From positions 1 to 64,000 of the forward strand of contig WRJE01000001.1 in NCBI GenBank assembly GCA_009782385.1: 64,000 nt of DNA, given 5' to 3'. Position numbers and translations under genes: made by a program. This DNA is from Oscillospiraceae bacterium. Lineage in GTDB: Bacteria > Bacillota > Clostridia > Oscillospirales > UBA929. Shown here in pieces: positions 16,938 to 24,985 of the stretch (within the stretch, counting starts at the first letter, position 1; each line of letters begins with the position of its first letter). Below the pieces are notes generated by a model. The model had not been told where the DNA came from and made no database searches. It worked only from the letters and a program-made list of their open reading frames with translations.

Positions 16938-17158
16938 GCCGATTGGTTTTAATAAGCGCAACGGAAATGGAAAAAATTTTATTTCATTTGGGATTTGATA
17001 GATTGCGTAAAAAAGGCAGCCATGTGTTTTATCAACATTCTGACGGACGAACAACAACAATACCGTTTCATGGAAACAAAGACATACCACGCCCGCTTTT
17101 GCGCGATATTTTGAGAGAGATAAATATAAATGTTGACGAATACAATGAGCTTCGCTAA
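16934..17158 (+). CDS. hicA: HicA-type mRNA interferase toxin
   Basis: 74 residues with the double-stranded-RNA-binding-like HicA fold: ATEMEKILFHLGFDRLRKKG, the catalytic His region GSHVFYQHSDGRTTTIPFHG, and DIPRPLLRDILREININVDE. The His in GSH and the basic patch match active HicA enzymes, which cleave mRNA. The order here is hicB then hicA, the reverse of many loci. Coupled to hicB by an ATGA overlap. Confidence 0.88.
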   Translation: MSRLVLISATEMEKILFHLGFDRLRKKGSHVFYQHSDGRTTTIPFHGNKDIPRPLLRDILREININVDEYNELR

Positions 17159-17194
17159 CTGCACACTGATATACCACACGGGGTTGTACGGCTT

Positions 17195-17263
17195 GTAGGG
17201 ACACCATACATGGTGTCCGCGAATATAGTATATGACAACGGACACGATGTATCGTGTCCCAAC
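17195..17263. repeat. Family-1 repeat dimer with spacer
   Basis: GTAGGG is followed by the stem GGACACCA/TGGTGTCC, a 19-base AT-rich spacer, a second stem GGACACGAT/ATCGTGTCC, and the variant end CCAAC. The stem bases differ from all other copies while pairing is kept. It lies between the HicBA pair and pilC. Confidence 0.8.
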
Positions 17264-17298
17264 GGGTGAATTTTATAGATGTTAAAGGGGGGGACGTT

Positions 17299-18495
17299 TT
17301 GCCGAGATATAATGTCGTTGCGAAAAATCTGGACAACAAGACAATAAAAAGTACGATAGAAGGCAGGGACGATGCCGACCTTAACAAACGTTTGCGCGAT
17401 GCCGGGCTTACGCTGATTCGCTATACCGAAATAATTGAGAAATCCGCCGGATATAAAATGAAAGCCGATGAAGTAGCGGAATTTTCGCGCCAGTTGGCGA
17501 GTATGCTGAGTTCAGGCATAACCGCCGCCCGCGCTATGGATATTATACGTGACCGCTATGTTAAACCTCAGCTCAAATCCGTCTACGACCGTATGTACAA
17601 AGACGTTCAGAGCGGTCTTACGCTGTCGGAGGCTATGCGCGCGCTGACCCCTGTATTCCCCGAACTGTTCGTTAACATGATTGCTTCCGGTGAGGCGAGC
17701 GGTCAGCTCGACAAAGCCGCGGAGAAGATGGCGATACACTACGATAAAGAAGACAGGCTTAATAAAAAAATCAAATCCGCGATGACATACCCCATCATTT
17801 TGGTTTGTTTTTTGGTGGTGGCGGTTATAGGGCTGTTCACCTTTATACTGCCGGAATTTTTCGTGCTGTTCGATGATTTTGACGGTGCGTTGCCGCTGAT
17901 TACAAATGTCGTCATCTCGATAAGCGAATTTATGGTGAACAACACGCTCTTCCTTATCATAGGGATACTGTTGCTGCTCGTATTCTTCGGCTGGCTGTTG
18001 TCATTGGATAATATCAGATGGGCGGCGGACAAGGCAAAGCTGCGCGTCCCTAAAATCGGCGCGTTACTTCAGATTATATACACCGCTCGTTTTTCAAGAA
18101 CACTCAGTTCCCTTTACACAAGCGGATTGTCTATGACGAACGCACTGGATATTTCCTCGACAATAATGGGCAACAAGTATATAGAAAAACAGTTTGAAGA
18201 AGTTATTAAAGATGTACGTAACGGCGAGCCTTTGAGCGACTGCCTCTCAAAGGTAGACGGTTTCGACAGGAAGCTCACGGCATCGGTTCTCATAGGAGAG
18301 GAATCGGGGCGGCTCGACACCATGCTTGTAGCCGTTGCCGACAGCTTCGATTACGAGGCCGAGATGGCGACAACGCGCATGGTGCAGATGATTGAGCCTA
18401 TTCTGATAGTAGTCATGGCATTCTTGGTCGGCACGGTTATACTGTCGGTTTTAATGCCGATACAGACGCTTTATAACAGCATCGGAACTTATTAA
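17299..18495 (+). CDS. pilC: Type IV pilus inner-membrane platform protein PilC (GspF family)
   Basis: 398 residues from the TTG at 17299, chosen because AAAGGGGGGG lies 5-6 bases upstream; an in-frame GTG at 17254 falls inside the palindromic repeat and is unlikely. An N-terminal region (PRYNVVAKNLDNKTI...) is followed by two T2SF domains (about 70-190 and 265-390), each with the FSRQLASMLSSG / FSRTLSSLYTSG pattern. Three to four TM segments are at about 170-195, 215-240 and 365-390. PilC forms the rotor platform on which PilB and PilT act. Confidence 0.93.
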   Translation: MPRYNVVAKNLDNKTIKSTIEGRDDADLNKRLRDAGLTLIRYTEIIEKSAGYKMKADEVAEFSRQLASMLSSGITAARAMDIIRDRYVKPQLKSVYDRMYKDVQSGLTLSEAMRALTPVFPELFVNMIASGEASGQLDKAAEKMAIHYDKEDRLNKKIKSAMTYPIILVCFLVVAVIGLFTFILPEFFVLFDDFDGALPLITNVVISISEFMVNNTLFLIIGILLLLVFFGWLLSLDNIRWAADKAKLRVPKIGALLQIIYTARFSRTLSSLYTSGLSMTNALDISSTIMGNKYIEKQFEEVIKDVRNGEPLSDCLSKVDGFDRKLTASVLIGEESGRLDTMLVAVADSFDYEAEMATTRMVQMIEPILIVVMAFLVGTVILSVLMPIQTLYNSIGTY

Positions 18496-18521
18496 CAGCA
18501 TCTGATGGGGGGCGCGATTTG

Positions 18522-19940
18522 ATGAAGTCCGCGATTTATATAGGACAGGAACACATAGAGGTTGTCGGCTATTCCGGCGAAGCAGGCGGCGTTAAGGTGT
18601 CGCATTATGCGTATGCCGATTTACCCGAGAGAACGATGATTAACGGTAACATTACCGAGTCATCGGCTCTTGCCGAGCAGTTAACGCAGCTTAAACTCCG
18701 CTATCCACGGCTTTTCAGTGACATTACACTGGTAATCGACTCTAACGCCCTGTCGGTGAAAGAGATACCCGTGCCGAAGCTGAACCACAAGCGGTACTTG
18801 CAAACCGTGCGTGAGGAACTCAACATCAAACCGGGCGACGACATCGTGTTCGACTATGATATTCTGCGTAAGCCGGACGGCAAGACCGCGCTGCTCGCTA
18901 TAAGCTCGCCGCTCTCTTTTCTGGCGAGCTACCTCGATGTGTTCACGGAGGCCGGTATAAAACTGAGTGCCGTTCGCGTTGGCTCGGAGTCGATTGTTGC
19001 GTATATAAAATCGCGGAAAGACTTGAGGGACAAAACCTTTGTCATAAATATTGTAGACGGCATATCTATGCACTCCGTAATATTCAGCAATGGGCAGAAC
19101 GTGTTTTCCACGCGCTCAAGATTGGCGTTCGACAATGAAATGAGCTTGATTCAGAGCATCGCCAACAACTACCCTTCGCTTGTACGGTTTATGAGCTCGG
19201 AAAAATTACCGGAAATCGAAAACAGCTATTATCTGGGACTTACCGACCATCAGTTGGAAATGCTCAAAATGCACGGTGACAACCTTCACGGCTTCAATCT
19301 CTTCGGGCATTCCAGAAGGGCGGCGGCGGCAGTCACCAACACTTGCCATATGTCTTTCATCGGCGCGTATAACAACGGTATTAACCTGTTAGACAGCCTA
19401 AAGAACATGAAGAAGTATATGCGCGAGTATAAACCGCTCAGTCCGATGTGGGCAATACCTGCCGCAGGCGTTATGATAATAGCGGCGTTGTATCTCGTTC
19501 CGACACTTTTAACAAGACCTATACAGAACGAGATAGACTCTATCAATCGTTGGCTCAATGACCCGGAAACTAACGCCAAATTAAATGAAATTGACGAAAT
19601 TACAAACAAAACCACAAATATGATAGCGGTCATTATCGAGATGGAGGAAGCACTGCTCGATGGTGAGCGTTACGACCAGCTGTCGGAGGAGTTGCTTAAT
19701 CTGTTGGTAACAACGGACAGGAATGTTATTGTCGAAACTTTGCGGCTCGATGAAATGGGTATTATCATCTTAAACGGCAGCAGCGACACGGAGACCGACA
19801 GTGCGCGTTATGTCGCTATGCTGTCCGCGAGCGACCTTGTCGGTGATGTCAGTTACACCGGATACAGATATGACAACGCCGAACGGTACAGATTTTCATT
19901 GCAGATTAATCTTCCGATTATAGAAAGCGAGGAGGAATAG
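18522..19940 (+). CDS. pilM: PilM-PilN fusion protein of the type IV pilus alignment complex
   Basis: 472 residues from ATG 18522 with GGGGGG upstream. Residues 1 to about 300 have the actin-like PilM fold: IYIGQEHIEVVGYSG phosphate-1 region, the VKEIPVPKL hinge and the second half SFVGAYNNG-like SFIGAYNNGINLLD. That last phrase is followed by one TM helix (about 310-330, WAIPAAGVMIIAALYLVPTLL), a coiled segment, and an extracytoplasmic alpha/beta domain (about 385-472) as in PilN. Normally PilM and PilN are separate proteins joined by a peptide docking interaction; here they are one chain. pilO follows 2 bases later. Confidence 0.82.
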   Translation: MKSAIYIGQEHIEVVGYSGEAGGVKVSHYAYADLPERTMINGNITESSALAEQLTQLKLRYPRLFSDITLVIDSNALSVKEIPVPKLNHKRYLQTVREELNIKPGDDIVFDYDILRKPDGKTALLAISSPLSFLASYLDVFTEAGIKLSAVRVGSESIVAYIKSRKDLRDKTFVINIVDGISMHSVIFSNGQNVFSTRSRLAFDNEMSLIQSIANNYPSLVRFMSSEKLPEIENSYYLGLTDHQLEMLKMHGDNLHGFNLFGHSRRAAAAVTNTCHMSFIGAYNNGINLLDSLKNMKKYMREYKPLSPMWAIPAAGVMIIAALYLVPTLLTRPIQNEIDSINRWLNDPETNAKLNEIDEITNKTTNMIAVIIEMEEALLDGERYDQLSEELLNLLVTTDRNVIVETLRLDEMGIIILNGSSDTETDSARYVAMLSASDLVGDVSYTGYRYDNAERYRFSLQINLPIIESEEE

Positions 19941-19942
19941 AC

Positions 19943-20497
19943 GTGGAAAAGAAAAAACTGACCGGGCGTGAAAAAATCCTAATATCAATAGTCATAGCCG
20001 CGGGTGCGCTGTTCCTTGCTTTTAATTTTCTCATAGTGCCGGCTTTCAATAATTACAGTGATAAATCCGAAGAGGTTGAGATTCTGAAAACAGAAAAAGC
20101 TCTTGCCGAGGATAAAATCGCGACTTATCTGAGCAAAGTCGAGAATTATAACAGAACGCGCGAAGAGTTTGACGAAATAAAAGCCCTGTTTCCCGAATCG
20201 CTGACAAGCTACGAGTTGGATCAGCTGTTGACGGAGCTGTGCAAGCGTCACGGGCTTGATCCGACATACTTGGATATATATTCAAGACCTCCGGCAGAGG
20301 GCGCGGCTATGACGAACGCCACGCTTAGAGTTTCCGTTTCGACCCAGTACCCCGACATCACGCGGTTTGTCACAACGATTAACAGCATAGATTATTTGCA
20401 GTTGTCGTCGTTCAACTATATTTTGAAAGAAGATTTTATTACCGTTGATATGGGCGTTAATGTTCAAATGTATGTGTTGGGAGAGAATTTTGACTGA
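19943..20497 (+). CDS. pilO: PilO-like pilus alignment protein
   Basis: 184 residues, GTG start at 19943 with GGAGG upstream. A short cytoplasmic tail, one TM helix (about 12-33), a coiled coil (about 36-75, EEVEILKTEKALAEDKIATY) and a ferredoxin-like extracytoplasmic domain (about 90-184) form the classic PilO/GspM plan. It would dimerise with the PilN part of the preceding fusion. It is the last recognisable pilus gene; no secretin is expected in a single-membrane organism, and no clear terminator follows before the tRNA promoter. Confidence 0.85.
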   Translation: MEKKKLTGREKILISIVIAAGALFLAFNFLIVPAFNNYSDKSEEVEILKTEKALAEDKIATYLSKVENYNRTREEFDEIKALFPESLTSYELDQLLTELCKRHGLDPTYLDIYSRPPAEGAAMTNATLRVSVSTQYPDITRFVTTINSIDYLQLSSFNYILKEDFITVDMGVNVQMYVLGENFD

Positions 20498-20562
20498 TAC
20501 CGGAGCTTAATTCCTCCCGGCAATAAATTTTTCCAAATCGCGGATTTTTTCTGTTTTTCGTA

Positions 20563-20591
20563 TTGACAAACTGATAAAGCGGTATTATAAT
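20563..20591 (+). promoter_or_regulatory. Promoter of the tRNA pair
   Basis: TTGACA (20563-20568), 17-base spacer, TATAAT (20586-20591): a full consensus sigma-A promoter 15 bases before the tRNA-Leu, as expected for stable RNA. Confidence 0.9.
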
Positions 20592-20606
20592 GTCAAAGTA
20601 GCTCTC

Positions 20607-20693
20607 GCCGGAGTGGCGGAACTGGCAGACGCCCGGGACTTAAAATCCCGTGTTCGCAAGAACGTACCGGTTCGAGCCCGGTCTCCGGCACCA
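20607..20693 (+). tRNA. tRNA-Leu (anticodon TAA)
   Basis: 87 bases including an encoded CCA. The acceptor stem GCCGGAG pairs with CTCCGGC, the anticodon loop is ACTTAAAAT with TAA as anticodon, the long variable arm of class II tRNAs is present (GTGTTCGCAAGAACGT), and the T-loop GGTTCGAGCCC is intact. Confidence 0.95.
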
Positions 20694-20702
20694 TGTAAAT
20701 AT

Positions 20703-20778
20703 CGCGGAGTGGAGCAGTTGGCAGCTCGTTGGGCTCATAACCCAAAGGTCAAGGGTTCAAATCCCTTCTCCGCAACCA
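20703..20778 (+). tRNA. Initiator tRNA-fMet (anticodon CAT)
   Basis: 76 bases with encoded CCA. Initiator features are visible: the first base C faces A at position 72 (unpaired end of the acceptor stem), and the anticodon stem carries three consecutive G-C pairs (GGG/CCC) around CTCATAA. The T-arm is GGGTTCAAATCCC. It starts 9 bases after tRNA-Leu and shares its promoter. Confidence 0.92.
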
Positions 20779-20780
20779 CG

Positions 20781-20815
20781 AAAATCCCTTGAACCGCAAC
20801 GGCTTGAGGGATTTT
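20781..20815 (+). terminator. Hairpin terminator after the tRNA genes
   Basis: AAAATCCCT pairs with AGGGATTTT around a 16-base loop and the right arm ends in TTTT. It lies 3 bases after the tRNA-fMet. Confidence 0.6.
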
Positions 20816-20898
20816 GCTCTGCTTGTAGTTTCCCGCAGTTTGCTTCTCTTCCCGATGTTCATACACATTGGCGGGCTTCCGCCGTTTATATAAATTAT

Positions 20899-20927
20899 TG
20901 CTAAACACCCCCTCCTCATGGTATAAT
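20899..20927 (+). promoter_or_regulatory. Probable promoter of the aspartyl-protease pair
   Basis: TTGCTA (20899-20904), 17-base spacer, TATAAT (20922-20927), 18 bases before the ATG at 20946. The -35 hexamer is weak. Confidence 0.5.
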
Positions 20928-20945
20928 AACTGTAGAGGTGATTTT

Positions 20946-21230
20946 ATGAGCAAGACATATCGATTTGTGAATCATACCGAGCCTATTCCCAAAGCTGAAA
21001 TAGAGCGTTTGTATGATGGTTACTGGGTTTATGTCGTTAAAGCAAGGGCGGAAGATACGGGACGGCTTTTAGAGGGTATTCCCGTTATTATAGGTTCTGT
21101 TCCGTATGACGGAGCAGAGGACGGAATTTATGAGCAATATAAAACAGATGAGTATAACAGTCGTGTCGGTATTTCATTTCGACATGACGAGGGATTTATA
21201 TCTTCATTACGACTGGCGGGTACTGCTTAA
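20946..21230 (+). CDS. Small hypothetical protein paired with the retropepsin-like protease
   Basis: 94 residues from ATG 20946, with AGAGGTG 8 bases upstream. Soluble. The pattern YDGYWVYVVKARAEDTGRLLEGIPVIIGSVPYDGAEDGIYE suggests a small beta-rich domain. No catalytic motif is recognised. The stop overlaps the start of the aspartyl protease by one base (TAATG), so the two are one unit. A role as substrate, inhibitor or targeting partner of the protease is possible but not shown by the sequence. Confidence 0.65.
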   Translation: MSKTYRFVNHTEPIPKAEIERLYDGYWVYVVKARAEDTGRLLEGIPVIIGSVPYDGAEDGIYEQYKTDEYNSRVGISFRHDEGFISSLRLAGTA

Positions 21231-21718
21231 TGACTAATTATTTGAATTTTGCTTATACCTCGGAAATGGACTTGGAATATCGCGCAGAAGACGGACATCG
21301 GCATATAATGATACCCGTGTTTTACAAAGACAACAGTTACTCAAATGACACGGTAGATTTTATCATCGACACAGGTGCATACATAACCGTACTTACAAAA
21401 GAGACCGCGCTTATGTTTGGATTTGACAAGTTGGAGCCTATCAAACGAAATATCCCTCTGACAGGATTCGCGGGGTTTCGCATTGAAGGTGATTTGGTGG
21501 AAATATCTATGCTTTTAGGTGGCAGACGGCTTGTAAACGCCAAAGTTGCCATACCACACGAACATACCACCGACAACATTTTAAGTCTTAATATATTGGA
21601 ACATTTTAACTATCTCGTAGATAATCTTAACGATAAGATATTCTTTGCGGATAATCCCGAATATAAAGCACGGATTGAACTAAAATGCGGTAGTGTGTTG
21701 GTTGTTACGGACAAATAA
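21230..21718 (+). CDS. Retropepsin-like aspartyl protease
   Basis: 162 residues, soluble. The signature DFIIDTGAYITVL (about 43-55) is the D-T/S-G-A active-site loop of retroviral-type aspartic proteases with the following hydrophobic strand. Later hydrophobic-hydrophobic-Gly elements (VDISMLLGG-like VEISMLLGG and DNILSLNILEHFNYLVD) match the psi-loop and the conserved L-G/N-x-x-L ending of bacterial clan AA proteases. One catalytic Asp per chain implies a homodimer. No TM segment is present, so it acts in the cytoplasm. Confidence 0.8.
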   Translation: MTNYLNFAYTSEMDLEYRAEDGHRHIMIPVFYKDNSYSNDTVDFIIDTGAYITVLTKETALMFGFDKLEPIKRNIPLTGFAGFRIEGDLVEISMLLGGRRLVNAKVAIPHEHTTDNILSLNILEHFNYLVDNLNDKIFFADNPEYKARIELKCGSVLVVTDK

Positions 21719-21800
21719 ACTTTCTGCTCACGAAAAACGCAGTAATATAAGTGAACCGCCTGTCTGTTTCTAACACACTGGACGAGCGGGGCTTACAAAG

Positions 21801-21827
21801 CGGGACGCGCGGGGGCGCGTCCCCTAC
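21801..21827. repeat. Family-1 repeat, single unit
   Basis: CGGGACGCGC pairs with GCGCGTCCC around a G-rich loop and ends CCCTAC. The same stem occurs at 24986. Its last base is immediately followed by the -35 hexamer of the pcrA promoter. Confidence 0.75.
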
Positions 21828-21856
21828 TTGACTTATGTCCTCAAGTTTTGTATAAT
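21828..21856 (+). promoter_or_regulatory. Promoter of the pcrA-type helicase gene
   Basis: TTGACT (21828-21833), 17-base spacer, TATAAT (21851-21856), 25 bases before the ATG. The -35 begins at the base following the family-1 repeat. Confidence 0.7.
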
Positions 21857-21881
21857 CAAGGTGTTTTGAGGTATATGAGTT

Positions 21882-24065
21882 ATGAATAAGCTAAATCCCC
21901 GTCAAATCGAGGCAATTACCGCGCCGGACGGTCCCGTACTCGTTCTCGCGGGCGCGGGCAGCGGAAAAACCACAGTCCTGATAGAGCGTATCGCGTATCT
22001 CATACGCGAACGCGGCGTACTCCCCTACGCGATATTAGCCATCACTTTTACTAAAAAAGCCGCCGAGGAACTGCGCTCACGGCTTACAAAGCAGCTCGGC
22101 ATCGGCGCGAACGATGTGTGGGCGTTCACGTTCCACGCCGCCTGCTCAAAAATACTCCGCCGCGACATCGAGCGGTTGGGTTACACCAAGGACTTCACCA
22201 TTTACGACACCGATGACAGCGCGCGTATCGTTAAGATGTGCCTTAATGATTTGCAGCTCGACCCCAAGCAGTTCAACCCAAGGGCGATGCACGCTTGTAT
22301 TTCCCGCGAGAAGAACGCCGATGTGCCGCCCTCGCGTTATGAGGAAAACTTCGGCGGCGGCAAGCAAATACAAGAAATTTACACCCTGTATGTAAAAAGA
22401 CTGCGCTTGAACAACGCGTTGGATTTTGACGATATACTGCTGAAAACCGTGGAGCTTTTCGAGAAAAACCCCGATGTTTTGGAGTTCTATCAAAGAAAAT
22501 TCCGCGCCCTGCTCGTTGACGAATATCAGGACACGAACACCCTGCAATATAAACTCTGCGCCATGCTTTCCGCAAAAAGCCGCAATATTTTTGTCGTTGG
22601 AGATGATGACCAGAGCATTTACCGTTTTCGCGGCGCGACAATCGAGAATATACTGAGCTTTGAAAAAGAATACCCCGATGCCACTGTTATCCGCCTTGAG
22701 CAAAACTACCGCTCCACACAGAACATACTTACAGCCGCCAACAATCTAATCGAAAACAATCTCGGGCGCACGGGAAAATCACTGTGGACGGATACGGGCA
22801 GCGGTCAGCCCATATCGTTGTGCCGCGCCGAAAATGACTACTACGAGGCCGACTACATAGCCGACTGTATTGAGCGGCACGTCAACGGCGGCGGCAAGTA
22901 CAGCGACATGGCGATTCTTTACCGCATAAACGCGCTGAGTAACCGTATTGAGGAGGCGTTAAGGCGGCGGAGCATACCCTATCGTGTGATAGGCGGCACG
23001 CGCTTCTTTGACCGGGCGGAAATCCGTGATATGCTGGCATATCTGCATATACTTAACAACCCCGCCGATGACTTGCGGCTCACACGTATCATCAACATAC
23101 CACCGCGCGGTATAGGAGACAAGACAATCGGGGGCGTTATCGCCGAGGCCGCCGCGAAAGGCGTTCCGATGATGGATATAATAAAACAGTCCGCTCACCC
23201 CGCGTTGGCTCGCTTTTACAAGATATATGAGAATCTCCGCGATTTGATAGATACCATGCCGCTGACAGAACTCTACGATACCCTTCTTGAAACTACGGGA
23301 TATGTTCGCGTTCTTAGGGAAAAGAACGACTTTGAATCTGACGGACGCGCGGAGAACGTCATGGAACTGAAGTCCACTATAAAGAAATTCGGTGACGACT
23401 TCGCGGAGGGTACACTGTCGGAGTTCTTGGAGAGCGTATCACTTGCCACGGATGTGGAAAACTATGACGCGGGCGCGAACGCCGCCGTCTTGATGACTAT
23501 ACACAGCGCGAAAGGTCTGGAATTTCCAACAGTTTTCATCGCCGGACTTGAGGAGGGTATATTCCCCTCCCTGCGCTCGCTCGACCCGATGGATTTGGAG
23601 GAAGAGCGGCGGCTCTGCTATGTCGCCATCACACGCGCGAGGCGGCAGCTTCACATCACATACTCGGCAAGCCGCACATTGTACGGGCAGTCCAATTACA
23701 GCCCCGTTTCACGCTTTATCGGGGAACTGCCGAATGAATGTGTCGAGAAAGCGGAACACGCGGTGAAAGCCGCGCCGTATGGTGATATGCGCGTTGAGGC
23801 GACAGTTCGGCGGACGACCGAAGGTCGTCCCTACGGGGTATCTTCCCAACGGGCGACCGGTAGCCGCCCCTACAGTGTGACACCCTCCCCGGAGGTGTCG
23901 TTTACCAAGGGTTCGACCGTCAATCACAAGGCGTTCGGGCGCGGCACGGTAACAAACGTGTCGCCGATGGGCGGCGACGCGCTGATTGAAGTGGCTTTTG
24001 ATACGGTCGGCACGAAACGGCTCATGCAAAAGACCGCGTCGGCGCATATGACGGTTGAAAGTTAA
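21882..24065 (+). CDS. pcrA: UvrD/PcrA-family ATP-dependent DNA helicase
   Basis: 727 residues, complete superfamily 1A helicase. Motif Ia region LNPRQIEAI, Walker A AGAGSGKTT (about 23-31), motif II DEYQDTN, motif III GDDDQSIYRFRGA, motif IV VIRLEQNYRS, motif V TIHSAKGLEF and motif VI VAITRARRQL are all present. The C-terminal tail ends with a PcrA/UvrD Tudor-like domain (VNHKAFGRGTVTNVSPMGGD), which binds RNA polymerase in PcrA. Between the core and that domain two family-1 repeats are read in frame (23808-23873) and encode an Arg/Pro/Gly-rich linker, so the gene stays open. ATG 21882; rluA-family gene follows 2 bases later. Confidence 0.93.
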   Translation: MNKLNPRQIEAITAPDGPVLVLAGAGSGKTTVLIERIAYLIRERGVLPYAILAITFTKKAAEELRSRLTKQLGIGANDVWAFTFHAACSKILRRDIERLGYTKDFTIYDTDDSARIVKMCLNDLQLDPKQFNPRAMHACISREKNADVPPSRYEENFGGGKQIQEIYTLYVKRLRLNNALDFDDILLKTVELFEKNPDVLEFYQRKFRALLVDEYQDTNTLQYKLCAMLSAKSRNIFVVGDDDQSIYRFRGATIENILSFEKEYPDATVIRLEQNYRSTQNILTAANNLIENNLGRTGKSLWTDTGSGQPISLCRAENDYYEADYIADCIERHVNGGGKYSDMAILYRINALSNRIEEALRRRSIPYRVIGGTRFFDRAEIRDMLAYLHILNNPADDLRLTRIINIPPRGIGDKTIGGVIAEAAAKGVPMMDIIKQSAHPALARFYKIYENLRDLIDTMPLTELYDTLLETTGYVRVLREKNDFESDGRAENVMELKSTIKKFGDDFAEGTLSEFLESVSLATDVENYDAGANAAVLMTIHSAKGLEFPTVFIAGLEEGIFPSLRSLDPMDLEEERRLCYVAITRARRQLHITYSASRTLYGQSNYSPVSRFIGELPNECVEKAEHAVKAAPYGDMRVEATVRRTTEGRPYGVSSQRATGSRPYSVTPSPEVSFTKGSTVNHKAFGRGTVTNVSPMGGDALIEVAFDTVGTKRLMQKTASAHMTVES
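23808..23873. repeat. Two family-1 repeats read in frame inside pcrA
   Basis: First unit: the stem GGACGACC/GGTCGTCC ending CCCTAC (23811-23834). Second unit: GGGCGACCGG/ related right arm GCCGCCCCTAC (23848-23873). Together with flanks they add about 22 codons (RTTEGRPYGVSSQRATGSRP) to the linker between the helicase core and the C-terminal domain. Confidence 0.85.
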
Positions 24066-24067
24066 TC

Positions 24068-24979
24068 ATGAAAACATTCACGGCAACCGAAAACGACGCG
24101 GATATGCGCCTTGACCGCTTTATTACAAGACTTCTGCCGCATTTGCCCCCGTCACTAATACAGAAGTCAATAAGGCAGAAAAAAGTGCGCCTTAACGGCA
24201 AGCACCCAAAGCCCGACGCGCGTATCGCGGCGGGCGACTTAATCACGCTCTATCTGCGCCCGGAGCAGTTAACGCCGCCGACCGCGTCCGCTCCACAAAT
24301 CCCCATATACCAAAGCACGCCGTTCGTTGATGTTGTATATGAAGATAAGCACGTACTCATTGCCAACAAGCCAATCGGGCTGCTGTCACAGGACGACTCA
24401 TCGCCCGATTCTCTGGCTTCACGCATATGCGCTTATCTCTATGACAGCGGGGAATGGCGGCCGCAGAACGGTTTCAAGCCGGAGTTGTGCCACCGTATAG
24501 ACCGCAATACAAGCGGGTTGGTAATCGCCGCGAAAACCCATACCGCGCTGACAATCATGTGCGAGAAAATACGCCTGCGTGAGGTCGAAAAATACTATCT
24601 CTGTTTGGTACACGGACAGCCGAGTGACGGCACATTCAAAGATTTTATCTTCAAGCACACAAACGAAAGCCGCGTTACCTTAACTTCAAATCCGGTACGC
24701 GGCGCGAAAACGGCGGTAACACACTGCCGAACGCTTGAAAACAGAGGGGATTTATCGCTTCTGGAGTGCCGCCTTGAAACGGGACGCACACACCAAATTC
24801 GGGCGCAGCTCGCCTTTCACGGTCACCCGCTGTACGGTGACGGAAAATACGGACACGACAAGGGTACGCAATGCCTGTGCGCTTATAAATTAAAATTCGC
24901 TTTCAAGACTTCGGCGGGATGCCTTGGATATCTGAACGGTAAAACGGTTGAATTGAAGGAACTGCCGGAATGGACGTAA
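24068..24979 (+). CDS. RluA-family pseudouridine synthase with S4 domain
   Basis: 303 residues. An N-terminal S4 RNA-binding domain (about 1-60, MRLDRFITRLLPHLPPSLIQ and KKVRLNGKHPKPDARIAAGD) precedes the RluA catalytic domain. The active-site motif is HRIDRNTSGLVIAAK (Asp about 143), followed by the YYLCLVHG and GRTHQIRAQLAFHGHPLYGD motifs. The enzyme isomerises uridine in 23S rRNA (RluC/RluD-type); which site cannot be told. It shares the pcrA transcript, starting 2 bases after its stop, and ends at a strong bidirectional terminator. Confidence 0.88.
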   Translation: MKTFTATENDADMRLDRFITRLLPHLPPSLIQKSIRQKKVRLNGKHPKPDARIAAGDLITLYLRPEQLTPPTASAPQIPIYQSTPFVDVVYEDKHVLIANKPIGLLSQDDSSPDSLASRICAYLYDSGEWRPQNGFKPELCHRIDRNTSGLVIAAKTHTALTIMCEKIRLREVEKYYLCLVHGQPSDGTFKDFIFKHTNESRVTLTSNPVRGAKTAVTHCRTLENRGDLSLLECRLETGRTHQIRAQLAFHGHPLYGDGKYGHDKGTQCLCAYKLKFAFKTSAGCLGYLNGKTVELKELPEWT

Positions 24980-24985
24980 CGCAAA

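Noticed and set aside
17254-17298. Upstream GTG start for pilC
   Set aside because: It lies inside the palindromic repeat; the TTG at 17299 has a strong ribosome-binding site.
20650-20904. Plus-strand open frame across the two tRNA genes
   Set aside because: It reads through tRNA-Leu and tRNA-fMet, so it is not coding.
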